A DNA stretch of 64,000 nt. It comes from Lycocorax pyrrhopterus obiensis. Its lineage: Eukaryota > Chordata > Aves > Passeriformes > Paradisaeidae. The notes under the pieces are model-generated. The model was not told the origin of the DNA. It was given only the letters and a program-made list of their open reading frames with translations, and searched no databases. Shown here one piece after another: positions 27,110-38,362 of this stretch (the stretch's first letter is position 1; the number at the start of each line of letters is the position of its first letter). Made by a program: the position numbers and the translations under genes. The DNA is taken from the NCBI GenBank assembly GCA_014706295.1, contig JACSVZ010000008.1, positions 310,001-374,000 on the forward strand. Reading direction: 5' to 3'.

Positions 27110-27436
27110 TTTTTTAAAAAAAGGAGGGAGAGGGACTTTTGTATGGGCACATAGTGACAGGACAAGAGGGAATGGGTTCAAACTGCCAGAAGGCAGGGTT
27201 AGGTGAGATGTTGGGAAGAATTGTTCCCTGGGAGGGTGGGCAGGCCCTGGCACAGGGTGCCCAGAGAAGCTGTGGCTGCCCCTGGATCCCTGGCAGTGTC
27301 CAAGGCCAGGCTGGACATTGGGGCTTGGAGCAGCCTGGTCTACTGTGAGGTGTCCGTACCCATAGCAGGGAGTTGGAATGAGACGGGCTTTAAAGTCCCT
27401 TCCAACCCGAACCAATCTGGGATTCTATGATTCTCT
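27110..27436 (+). repeat. CR1 LINE 3' end, sense
   Basis: CR1 3' region in sense orientation. It reads 'gagggacttttgtatgggca', 'gtgacaggacaagaggga', 'gatgttgggaagaatt', 'ggtgcccagagaagctgtgg' and 'cagtgtccaaggccaggctg', then 'aaagtcccttccaaccc'. It ends with the family tail of ATTCTATG units. It has the complete 3' terminus and a truncated 5' side, the normal CR1 insertion form. Reading frames at 27023-27430 on both strands belong to it. Confidence 0.95.
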
Positions 27437-29309
27437 CTGGCCTCTTAAGGCTGTCCCCATAGAGGAGCAGAAACCTGGGATTCACAGTTGAAAGAGCTTT
27501 AAGTCATAATTAGCATTGGATCAAAGGAAAAGTCCTGGTTCCCAGGGCTTTTTAGTGCAGTGAGAAAGCATTAAAAAGGTTCTTGGAAAGAAAGTATGGG
27601 GAGTATCTGATTCTGTGTGAGCTGAGCCAGCCTCCTCAGTTCGATTGAAAGCATATGTTTTGAAGTATGTTTTGAAGTCCTTACCTTGATGCCTGTTGCT
27701 TCGTGGCTTCTCCACAGAGGCGTTTTTGCTCTGTTTTGTGTGTATATTTAATTTTCCAGAGAAGAATGGTTCAATTTTCATTAACTAACTGAGACTGTCA
27801 ATGAAAATACAAACTGTAAAGGTGTCTCTGACAGCTTGTATAATTCAGAGCCAAATTGTAAATTGCCTTCTTCTAGACCACTGAACACCTATCACAGTAT
27901 ATTAAACCCAGTTTAATTGATTTGGAAAAGCTTTAAGGAAGTGATCAAGCCAAAGATCTGTTACTTTCTATTCCAAACCCCTCTCTCCCAGGATAATCTC
28001 TTTTCCCTGGACTGTTTGTTCTTAAATGGCCTTAATGACTAGAAAAGTGGTCATTTTCTAGTAATTTTTTTCTAGTGGTTCATTTCCAAGGCTTCTCAAT
28101 CTCTAAATATGAGTTAAGCCTCAGCCTTCATATAGGAAAGAAGTGTGAACTGCAAACCCTTTGCAACATGTGTATCTTTGTGTGGTGTGCAGCTTATAAT
28201 TGGGCAAGCAGTTCAAATCGGCCTTTTGGGACTGGCTGTCGAAAATGGACTTGTTTTGTGTTGGATCCTCCTTGTGTCTTATTCTCTGGATGAAGGTGCA
28301 ACCGTTTCTATGGGGAAAAAAACTGTAGGTAGAGGTGTAAATGCAGTGTATTATGTGTTCTGTGCTTTTAAAGCAAAGTAAAAATACTTGAGCTGAAACA
28401 ATTTAAAAAATTGCCATTAAAATCCTACTAAAACAAGCCTTGTGATCTGGGGGATAAAAAATTTATAGAAAACAGTATTTTTAAACAAAGAGGTGGAATG
28501 AAATGTTTGGGTAATCCTGGTTTATCACACATCCTGGCAGTGGTTAACTTGATAAGTTAGGGGAAGTCTTAGGTCTGTTTTTCTTTAAGATTCTTAAGTG
28601 GTTTTAACTTGGATGCCTCGACTTAATCATTATATAAACTAAAGGTGGGTTTGTGCGTAGCGTGTGTCCATAACCCAGTTTTGACTGGTTTTGCCAAGCC
28701 AGAGGAGGGAGGTTTGGGAAGGGACAGAGTGTGGATTGGTGTTGAAGATGGCCTGGCCACGGGGACTAAGGTGGCACCTAAAGGGGAGCAGCCCTTCCCG
28801 AGGGCATCCACAGGCTCAGCCCGAAGGGGTGAGGATGTGACTGAGCTTTGAGGGTGGCACTGGCTATGAGATGAAGTGATCAACTTCAGTTTATAGCTGT
28901 CCTAAAACTTCATCTGTTTGTGCCTCCGTTGTGCTTTCATGCATTTTAGCATAATTACACTGAGTTTTGCAGCACAGTGGTGCTGTGCAGGAGGTGCTCA
29001 AATGAATGAGCTGTTAGGAGATGCTGTTGCAGTCATTCCCTTTATCAGTGGTCAATTAAATAAAAACCTTTTGATCTCTGGGCCTCCTGCTTGTCTTGCC
29101 AGAGATGACTGATGATGAAGCAGTGAATGTTCCAGTCAGCCCCACCTGCTGCCAAGGCTGGGGTCTGGGGAGCAGTCCCACAGGTGATAAAAGCTCCTCC
29201 TCCAGAGGAGCCAGGAGCAAGTTTGTGTTTCTGAAACCATGCACAGAATGCTGCAGGATACACTATGGCTGCTGCTTGTGCTGTACGGAAGGGGTCAACT
29301 CCCCTTTCC
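27437..29309. other. Non-coding stretch between two CR1 copies
   Basis: Unique AT-rich sequence with no exon recognised. It contains a perfect 9-base inverted repeat with a 7-base loop at 28038-28062 (ACTAGAAAA ... TTTTCTAGT), with a third partial copy of the right arm just downstream. Confidence 0.55.
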
Positions 29310-29729
29310 TGTGGTTAGGGGGATGGAGCACCTCTGCTGTGAGGAAAGGCTGGGAGAATTGGGATTGTTCAGCCTGGGGAAGAAAAGTTTTGGGGCAACC
29401 TAATTGTGGCTTTCCAGTGTGTGGAGGGAACCTACAAGAAGAGAGACTTATTTACAGGGGAGAATAGCTTTAAACTGCCAGAGGGCAGGGTTAGGCAGGA
29501 TGTTGGGAAGAAATTCATCCCTGTGGGGGTGAGGAGGCCCTAGCATAAGGTGTACAGAGGAGCTGTGGCTGCCCCTGGATCCCTGGAAGTGTCCAAGGCT
29601 GGGCTGCACGGGACTTGGAGCAGCCTGGGATAGTGGAAGGTGTCCCTGCCCATGGGAAGAGAGGGTGGAACAAGATGATCTTTAAGGTCCCTTTGAGCCC
29701 AAACCATTCCAGGATTCTATGATTCTATG
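29310..29729 (+). repeat. CR1 LINE 3' end, sense
   Basis: This is the longest CR1 copy in the window. It starts in the block 'gtgaggaaaggctgggagaa' with 'ttgttcagcctggggaagaa'. It then follows the same block order as the copy at 27110-27436 and ends in two ATTCTATG units followed by A. The moderately intact 3' end and the similar internal blocks suggest a related subfamily. Frames at 29096-29467 are partly repeat-derived. Confidence 0.95.
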
Positions 29730-32700
29730 ACCTCCTCCTCTTGCAAATAGACCAGGTGAGGTGAGCTGAGAAAAGCTGGACTGGGAAACCATCAGAACTG
29801 AATTTAACACACTATTTAAGCGTCAGGTTCAAAATTAACGCGTTTGTGTTCTTCCTGCACATAATTAGTGTGTCAATAAAGATCTGCCTCTGCAGAGCAC
29901 TGTGCTTTAACTTCTGCCAAGTTGCCTCTCCAGGCACGTACCTATGGCACGCAGGAGGTGAGCGTTGCACCATCTCCTCTTTCAGGGCACAGGAGGCACG
30001 CCATCCTGCAAAATAAGTAAAAGTACATCATTAACCAAAGGATATTAAACATTAACGTATAGGGATATTAAGTTTGCATGTAAGTATCCTTGATCTGTGG
30101 TCTGGTGGCACAATGAAATGGAGTTCTTTAATGGCTTTAAAACATTCATATATTTTTGTTGGAATCTTTTTCGTTTCCTTCTGTTGCTCTGCTCTTGGCA
30201 GGGAACATAAGGGATTTAGAAGCCAGAGTTGCACGGTAACAATCCTTATGGCAGGCAGCGTATCCAGGGGGGGAAATGTCAGGCATCCACTCTTAATCAA
30301 CTGGAGGATTCTTCCAGAGCTTCGTGAGATGTATGTGGGACTAGCAAAAGGATTGATTTTTTCTGTACTAATCACACCTGTACTGAACTGCTGCAAACTG
30401 AATGTAGAAAGCGGGGAAGAATGCCAAGCTGAACGTTCTACACTTTGGTATTTCTTCCAAAAAAAAACTGGCCAACGTTAATTGGCTGCAGGTATTTGTA
30501 GCCAAACTTGCAGTTTTTTGCTTAGGACCCAAACTTGTGAAACTCAGAGTATCTATAAAGCTTGTCTGGCACTTCTGGGCAACACTCCTAAACTTCCCTG
30601 CTAAGTGCCTCATAAAGGATTCAATCCTAAAGCGAGTTTGGTCTCTAGGCTCACCCTGTAAGGCTCATAATCCAAGAGAAGGAACTGCTTTTTGTCTTCT
30701 AATGGTTGGACTGCCTGGATGCAACTTCGTGGGTGCAGCCTCTTGCTGTCTGGGAGTACTTACCTTTCTGTTCCACCACTTTTTGGACCAAACCCAGGTG
30801 TAAGGTTAGCCAGAGAGATGAGATTTTTTTTTTGTGTTGTGCTTTCCTGCAGGGAATTGATGGTGTAGGACTCCCACAGTAGTGGGATGTGCTGGGCTGC
30901 TGTGGCTTGCAGGATGTTGCACCTCTCAAGATTTCAGAGCATGCAGATCCTCCCAAGCTGTGCATGTGCTGGCGCCAACTCTGAAGTCTGCAAGAGCCTG
31001 CTGTGTCTTTTCAAGAGCTGAAAGCAAGGTTCCCTCGTTTCTGAGTTTATTTCCCTGGAAAACCAGTGCGAGTTGGCTGCTCCCCAGCACGCACCGAGGC
31101 AGAAGGAATTTCCTTGCTCTTGCGGGAACCTCACTTCATAACTCTGCTTATTGTTTCATTCTTGGTGCTGGAAGTGCAGGGGTGTGTGTGTCAGTGAGGT
31201 GCTGTTTCCTCAGTGGGAAGCTCTTTTTGCAGTGGGAGAAGAGGGGCAAGAGCTCTCGTTTTGAACTGGTTCTAACAGAGACTAAAGGAGCTGCCTGATG
31301 GGGTTGGGAAGTGCTAGAGGAAGAAAATCAAACAAGAAACCAAACAACAAAACAACAGCTAAGCTGCCCTAGAGAAATCTCTGAGGGGAGTCCATCTGAT
31401 GCCTTCTCTCTTAGTTATGCAGTTTTTGGCTGTGAGTGGCTGAGAGAGATAAAATCCCTGAAATTCGTGAGCTCAGAACTCACTGAATTCTTCGAACTTT
31501 TTTTTAAACAGTGGTTGACAGCCCCCTTAATTTTGAGGAGAGAGAGTTATAAACCTTTTCAGTAAGACTCAAGTGATGAATCAGGAAATTAGGGAAAGGA
31601 ATTTAGTTCTCAGGTTTCAAAGCTGACACAGGTTTAAATGCATCCTAGTGTTTTCTTTGGGTTCTATGTTTCAAGCCTTCAGGATTCAAAGGAATTAAAA
31701 TTCTCAGCTTTTTTTCCCCGGTAACCATGAGGATTGTATTAAAGAAGTGGAATCCAAACTATCCTACTCCAGTAAAGGAAAAATATTTTCATAGTGAAAC
31801 TGTGATCTGGCATCACAAACTGTCAGGGAGATGTTCCTGCCCTGCTTTGTGTCGAGATAGGAAAGGACTGTGTGAAGGTTGGATGAGAGGGAGTGTGGGG
31901 GTCTGGTGTACCCTGCCTATCATCTGTCTTAAGTTAGGAGTAGGGTAATTCTCTGCAAGTTGTTGGCACTTGCAATAAAATTAAGAATATAGACTGAGAG
32001 AAGGTTTTGGTTTGGGGTTTTGATTTGGTTTTTAGTTGAGGGGGGAAGTGATGTGGATGGTGGCAAGGGAAGCACCTGTTAAAAGCGGTAGATTCTGCTT
32101 GACTGATGTGCTTAACATGTCAGCTCAACTTTTTTCCCTTTTATTACCTCCTCTTCCCCCTCTTGTCTCTTGGAGGCTCAATCAAAGCCATCAAATGCAG
32201 TGATGTTCCTGCTCAGCAACAGCTCCTGCTGCAACTCCTCATATCAGTATCTCCAGAGCAGCAGTAACGCCTGGGAGAAAGGCACAATGAAGGATGAGGA
32301 ACAGTTACTTCATCCCTCCTTTTCTGCAGAGAACTGATCTCCTTCCTCCTGCCCCCTCCTCTTCCTGGACACTGTGGATTACCTGCTTCTTTTTAGGCAG
32401 ATGGGCAAAGGAAGCAGGATGAGAAGGGAGTATTTATAGCTCACCTCCTGTTTATGTTCTCTTCCTAGCAGATGTGATGGAGCTTTGTACTAATGCTGGA
32501 AGAAGAGAAAATTCAGGCAGGAATGAGAACTGAGGCAAATGAAGATCATTGGCTAATGTGTAGGTCTTACAGAGTGCTTCCAAATGTAAAGAATAACACT
32601 TCTCACATCTTGCCGGCATTGCCTTTTTTTTGTGTCCGTCTACAGCCTGATTTTAAAACGCAGAAGAAAAAAATCCACGAGGAATAGCACCACAGTTCAG

Positions 32701-33479
32701 ACGGGTTCTTGTTTGCTTGACCTTCATCTGCATGAAACGCTGCCCTGTGGAGGCAGTGGGCGTGAAATGTTCTTTTTGGTGCAAAGTCTGACCTCTTGAG
32801 TGGGATGGAGTATAAGGGCGTGCTGTCAAAGAGAGAGAGGAGTGAGTTCAAGCCAGTGGGATTTAGTCAGACAAGTGTTTGAGTCCTAGGAGAAAAGTTG
32901 TATATTTGCAAAAGGCAGCAATTTGGACTTGCTGAAGAAAATTGTGCTCTGAAGTATATGGCTTGTTGCTATCACTGCAAGGGCACGGCTCCCGGGTACA
33001 GGGGCTTTCCCCACTGCGTTCCCTCTCCAGCCAAATCCCTGGGGGTTTGCATGGATGCAGTGGGAGCAGTACCCTTGTGGGAGCAAGGGGTGCTTTATCA
33101 CATCCCAGACTGCAAACAGCAGCCCGGTGTATGCCTTGAGGGACATACTACACGGTTGTGTTGGCTATGTGAATATATCCAGAGACCGTGGCAAGAAGCT
33201 GGAGAAGGCCTTCCGTACAGGGTTGCAAATCCCTGGTGAAGTTTGGCTCAATTTCAAAGGATGATTGAGATTTTTTTTTTTATTTTATTTTAATTTTTAA
33301 GGTTTTTTTTAATTATTTTTTTCTCTCAAAGAGATATCCTGGAAGCGGGCAGCCATGTCCAGGTACCTCAGAAAGAAAAGAAGGTGGGGGTGAGAGATGC
33401 AGGCAGACATCTCCAGCGGCAGATGGGTCTGTTTTGATCCCTTTGGAGGTGTGTGAGGAAGGCAGGGAGGATGCTGAGG
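29730..33479. other. Non-coding stretch with T-rich tract
   Basis: No exon recognised. A strongly T-rich, A-interrupted tract runs about 33270-33330 on the + strand and could be a degraded poly(A)/poly(T) tail of an old retroposed element, although no body was recognised beside it. An A-rich patch lies near 31310-31355. Confidence 0.55.
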
Positions 33480-33660
33480 GGGAATTAGCGGGAATTAGCT
33501 GAAGTTGGCAGGGCAGTGCCTGGGCGCTGGCAGCAGCTGGGTCCCTCATGAGGCGCCGCCATGTTGTCCTCGTCACCCCGCTGCCCTCAGAGCCGCGTGA
33601 GGGGCTGCTGTGGGCTGAGAAGGTCCTGTGAGAAGGTCCTGTGAGTGCCCAGAGCCTTGT
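33480..33660 (+). promoter_or_regulatory. GC-rich patch with YY1-like site and ATG in good Kozak context
   Basis: A short GC and CpG-enriched block about 4.7 kb upstream of MCU exon 2. It contains GCCGCCATGTTG at 33555-33566, which resembles the known YY1 site often found just downstream of transcription starts. The same bases give an ATG at 33561 in a near-ideal Kozak context. Two local direct duplications are visible: 'ggaattagc' around 33480-33500 and 'aaggtcctgtgag' around 33620-33645. From the ATG, twelve serine and arginine-rich codons run to a possible donor at 33597 (cgc|GTGAGG) in phase 0, the phase MCU exon 2 needs. This is an inferred candidate only. Confidence 0.3.
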
Positions 33661-33714
33661 GCTGGCTCGTTTTTGAAGGGTTTTCTTAGCAGACTGGTTT
33701 CATGGTCACTGGAT

Positions 33715-33935
33715 GGATTGCCTGGGGCTGGGAGGGGTGTCTGTGGCTGAGGGGTCTCTGTGGGGTGCCTGGGGCTGAGGGGTGTCTCTGGTATCTGTGG
33801 GGTGTCTTAGGAGGCTGAGAGGTGTCTGGGGTCGAAGGGTCTCTGATCTCTGTGAGGTATTTAGGGCTGATGTGCAGGGTGCCATGGGGATGAGGGGTCT
33901 CAGCATGTACTGTCTGGGTCTAAGGGGTGTCTGAG
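33715..33935. repeat. Degenerate G-rich minisatellite
   Basis: About eight imperfect copies of a unit close to 'ggggctgaggggtgtctctg' follow one another, with copies differing by substitutions and small indels. The + strand is strongly G-biased, so the region is a plausible variable-number tandem repeat. The minus-strand frame at 33706-33906 is a translation of this repeat. Confidence 0.8.
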
Positions 33936-36900
33936 CAGAGTTTGATCCTGGATAAAGGGTTGGGTTAGGGGGAAGTGTTCATTTCAGCCTGTGTCTTGAT
34001 ATTATCTGCTTTAATTGGCAGTAAATCAACTTTCCCTTAGTCCACTCTGTTAAGCTGTGACTGATCTCCCTGCCTTTATCCTTTTATCCTGTTCCTGAGG
34101 AACAGCTGGCTGGGCAGCTGGGCCCAGTCAATCCACCACAGCTAAATGTACTTAAATCCACTCAGAGCTTATGTGCTGGTGCAAAAACACTGGCTGTGTT
34201 GGGAAGTCACACATCACATCCCTTGGACAGCAGGTTTCTGGTCAGGGCATGGTTTTGCCCCGAGCCTCCTTTACTTTGCAGACAGCTGGTGTGAAGGGGA
34301 AGGAAAAGGGGAGGACAGAAGGGGACTTGGTAATTGAGGATCAAAGTGCTGTTTAGGAGAGACCAAATTCTAACAGATTGAGTACAGGAGCAGAAATGAG
34401 GGAAAGACAGATAAATGGAGCCCTTCAGCATGTTTGAGGTGGGTGGCTTGCGTTGCTGTGGCTGCTTGGGGAAGCTCCCAGCAATTTTCATCGCTGAGAT
34501 TTCAGCCTGGAGGTTTTAGGATAACCACTTTGAGAGCCAGGACAGACATTCAGTGTTTCATGCAGTGAAAGTCAGGATAGAGAGGAAAAGAACTGTTGCT
34601 TGTTGGAAAAGGTGAGCTGCTTTGTATCAGAGTTAAGGCAGCCTCATTTAAAGGAGGCCCCTCATAATTTGTAAAATAGATGTTGCCAGGGACACTTGCA
34701 AACGTGTCTCTTAAACGCTTCACTTGTAGTAAGACATTTTTACGCAGAGAATGCTCTGTTTTTCACAAAAACTCTGCAGTTCTTGCTGCACCTGTACTCC
34801 AGGTAATGAGTTAGCAGCATATTTTACTTGGGTCCTAGAATAAAATGTTCACCTTTTTTCATGCTTGGGGTGGTTTTGTTTTTTTTCCTGGACAACCTCT
34901 TTTCTGATTTTAATTAGGGTTTGGAGACTCAATCTCCTGAAGTTGTTAGCGTTCCATCATTGATAATTACATACCTGGAGAACAGGAGTGCTCCCTCTTT
35001 TCCCATCAGAGAGCACTCACTGGTAGCTAAAAGGTTGATTTTTCCAGCAAGCCGTTGATTAGCTTTGTCACCCACGTAGTATTGAGAAAGCTACATTAGG
35101 ACCTGTAGAGATGCTGTTACTTTTACCTTTGGGTTGTCTAATGTAGACCTGGACAAGGCTGGAGGAAGCATTAGTTTTAGATAGAGGAGTGAGACTTTTT
35201 TCCTCTTGCTCCTTTAATCATTCTGGGAGTGCAGCTGCTGCAAAACCCTGAGCCTCTTAACATGCATCTTACTGCAGATGAGGCAGGAAATGAATGGACG
35301 TGGAAAGTGAATTCCTGCGTGTGTTCTTGCGAGACCCAGAAAGTTATCCTAGCGCGTAAAGCTTCTCATTTCAGTGGTCCGGCTTTGGTGCTTTTCACAC
35401 TCCCAAGCATCGCTTGTTTTGGGAGAGGTGGACAAGTCTGTCTCAACTGAAATTTGGATGCGGTTATTCCACACTTCATTGCTGAAGGAGGGGTGAGCTG
35501 TTGGCTGTTTGCCTGAGGGACAGATCTGGTCAGTAAAGCTTGAAACGAGTTCTTCTCTCTGCCCTGCACCTCTCCGATCCCCAGCTTCAGCCTTCTGACA
35601 TCTTCCTGTATGAAGCTGTTGAACTGCAGACATCGGATAACGGGTTCAAACATTTCTCTCCATCTCAATTTTAAAACAACAGTCTCCCTTCAGGAATAAA
35701 AATGATGGATGACTTCTTAAGCTCTTGCTAACCTTGGATGACATATCATGTTGTTTCGGTCTCTGCTCAGTTTTGAGTTCATTTGTTCTTTTTTTTCCCT
35801 TCCTACCCAGTAGAGACTGTTTCTGTAGATAAGGAATTGTAGCAGCAGCACATTGCACAGCACAGTTCAGAGCTGCAGGAGGGACAGATCCGTGTGTTTT
35901 AACAGCATCTCTCCTGTAAAATGTACTGGCAGCTCACTGCTGGGGAGGGGGTGTTAGTGAAACAGAGGGGCTCGGCCCTATTGGCATGCAAGAATTGTCC
36001 ACGGGGTGAAGTCTGGGGACACCTCAGCTTTTTGATGAGTCACCTGACATGCCCTGATTTTTTCAACCTGTTTTGCCTTTTCCCTGTTCTTCTTGTATGA
36101 GGGCAGGAGGCTTCTGGAGTGAGCTTGTATCTGTCAGGTACTCATAGCCTTAAGGTAAAGTCTTTGCATGCACTACGTGGTAATATCTTCCAGTTACGTG
36201 GCTATTGTGCAGTGGGATAATGCTGGGTTTTGGATTTTCTGGGAACTGCGGTTTTGGGCTGCTGTTCAGAGCTGGTAGAAAGGCAGAGTCCTGCTGTGCA
36301 GTGTTTGAAAAATGGATGATTAATGTTGTGTAGAGGGGGAGAGTGAAGCAGTAAAAACCTATCAGTGCTAGCTGTGCTGTGGGATTAGGTAAAACAGGTC
36401 TATAAACAGTCTTTGGGGGGTAGTGCTCTCTGACTGAGGAGGGTTTGTGTCTCACTGTGTAAATTCTGCCCACTTGTTATCGTATCTAACACTATTTTTA
36501 GAAGGATTAAAATTCCCCTCCTTAGGTGAAAATTGGTTCTAAAAATCGATTTGCATGTGGTACCACTTCTGATCCTTGGAGCTTCTGACTTTGTTAATAG
36601 TATAATAGTAGTGCCACAACAACAGAGCTGGATTTGTACAGGATGTGGGGCTGTAGCTGTGTTTTTTCTCAGATAGTTTTGAGTCTAAAACCTGTTTTTC
36701 TTCAGGTGGGAGGGGTAGTCCTGATTGCTCTACAGTAGCACATGGTGTCGGAGAGTCAAGAAGGTTTGCTTATTTCACTTGCAAAAAGGCAAATTTGCCC
36801 TTTGGTTCCCAACACACACGCGTTTTTTACATTACTTTTGCTGAAACACGCAACTTCCCACTTAAGTTACAGCTGTTTGGTGCCACTTCTTTTCATGCAA

Positions 36901-38189
36901 GCTGACTGTCTGATTTGGCCCTGAGAAGCTGAAAGTGCACTTGAGTGGAGGCAAATTGAAAATGACTGATTTTCATTGTCAAAACTGATAGAAATGAAGT
37001 GTAAATACAGTACACATCACAGTGAATTTCTAGAGCTGTCAGTGCAGTGACCATCAGGGCCAAAGGTCCTGCTTTCAAGAACGATTAGTAGAAACTATCC
37101 TTGGTTTGGATATCAGGCTTCAAAGGATAAGTGAAGTAGCAATCACAGCCATTTTAAGTAGATTATCAAAGGCAACCTCATGAAACACAGAGGTTTGGAC
37201 AATTTGGCAGAGAAATAATCAACAAACCTAGGTTTTGTTTGCAAACTTCATTAGAAACTTACTTGAACGAGTCCTCCCTGTGAGATACCTTTATAGAAAT
37301 ATAGGTTTGGCAGCTGTATTTTAGCAATCAGCAAAGAAAAACTATCCCAGACCATAGGAATGTCCAAATTGAAAAACAGCTCTTGAAAAATCTCAGGCTA
37401 GCCACTGAAATATAAACCACCAGAGACAGGTGAGAGCTGGTGTGTTACGCTTTATTCTGGTTTGCAGTTGGGCTGTTTTGTGCCAGAGTTGTAATCTCAG
37501 TGTTGGGGAAGGATTAGTGTATAACCAGTGTAGTATTATCAAAAGACAGACTTTAAATCAGTCTGATTCTAGATTTTCCTGGGCAAGTGGGTCTCTTGCT
37601 AAGTTTGCAGAACATACAACCCATTCATGTGTTTTTTCTTACTGAGCTGTTGTAGTTTTTTATTTTTATAGCTCAGTATTACAAGTCTTGCTTTTTATGT
37701 TGGAACAATTTGTTCTTCTATGCACAGGTGTGTTTACTCCTTTGTGTCTCGAAATTTGGCTTCCTTCTGTAAGGACATGAGAAAAGTAATGTTGGCATGG
37801 AAAACGACCAAACAGAATGAACCTGTTAATCCACAACTCTGTAAACATCCCTCTTGGTTATGCAAAAAGCTTCTTTTTTTAACCTTTAAAGACTTGTGCT
37901 TTGATATGATTTCTACTCTGTGTCTGTGTAGTAAGCTAAACTGATTTCTTAAAACTGATGGACCACATGGCTTTAAAAATCCGTGTTACATTAAGGAAAG
38001 CAAACCGCAGCTGTTCTGTTATAGGCTCTCGGCTACGTGTGTGGAGAGTGAGGTGTGTGGAGGTGAACTTGGCCGAGGGGGGAAGCCCTGTGGGGTGACA
38101 GATGGGACGGGAAGAGGCTGTTCCTGACAGGTGCTCCTGGTTTGCGGCTGTCCCTGCTGCGGGGCGAGGAATTGCCTGGCGCGGGCACT
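33936..38189. other. Non-coding stretch upstream of MCU exon 2
   Basis: Unique sequence with no recognised exon or interspersed repeat up to the G-rich tract in front of MCU exon 2. GC content rises sharply after about 38080. It is expected to be intron 1 of MCU whatever the position of exon 1, unless a start closer to exon 2 is used. Confidence 0.6.
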
Positions 38190-38235
38190 GGGGAAGGGCC
38201 GGAGGGAGGGAGGGGGCGCAGGGGGTGGCGCGGGG
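38190..38235 (+). other. G-quadruplex-prone tract before MCU exon 2
   Basis: Six or more runs of three to five G separated by loops of one to about seven bases lie 58 to 103 bases before the MCU exon 2 start, on the coding strand. The pattern fits the standard G3+ N1-7 motif. It would be present in the MCU pre-mRNA close to the exon 2 acceptor, so a structural effect on splicing or an alternative promoter is possible. Folding is inferred, not shown. Confidence 0.65.
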
Positions 38236-38292
38236 CTGCGATCCTGCCAGACTCTGAACATGGGCCCTTCTCGCTGTCCCTGTGTCTTCCAG

Positions 38293-38362
38293 GTGCATCA
38301 GCGGCTGTCTCCTTGGCAGAGCGTGAGAGTGGTGTATTGCAGTACCGTAGTGCCCTCTGATG
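38293..38362 (+). CDS. MCU: MCU exon 2
   Basis: Acceptor CTTCCAG precedes 23 codons plus one base that encode [10 protein letters not shown] and YCSTVVPSD, matching human residues 51-73. The donor is g|GTGAGT. Human Ser57 is replaced by Pro here, with a Ser one residue earlier. The same frame stays open upstream to 38128 and contains an in-frame ATG at 38260, so an unspliced alternative start is formally possible. Confidence 0.95.

Noticed and set aside
27023..27415. 130-codon minus-strand frame
   Set aside because: Covers the sense CR1 copy in reverse; repeat-derived.
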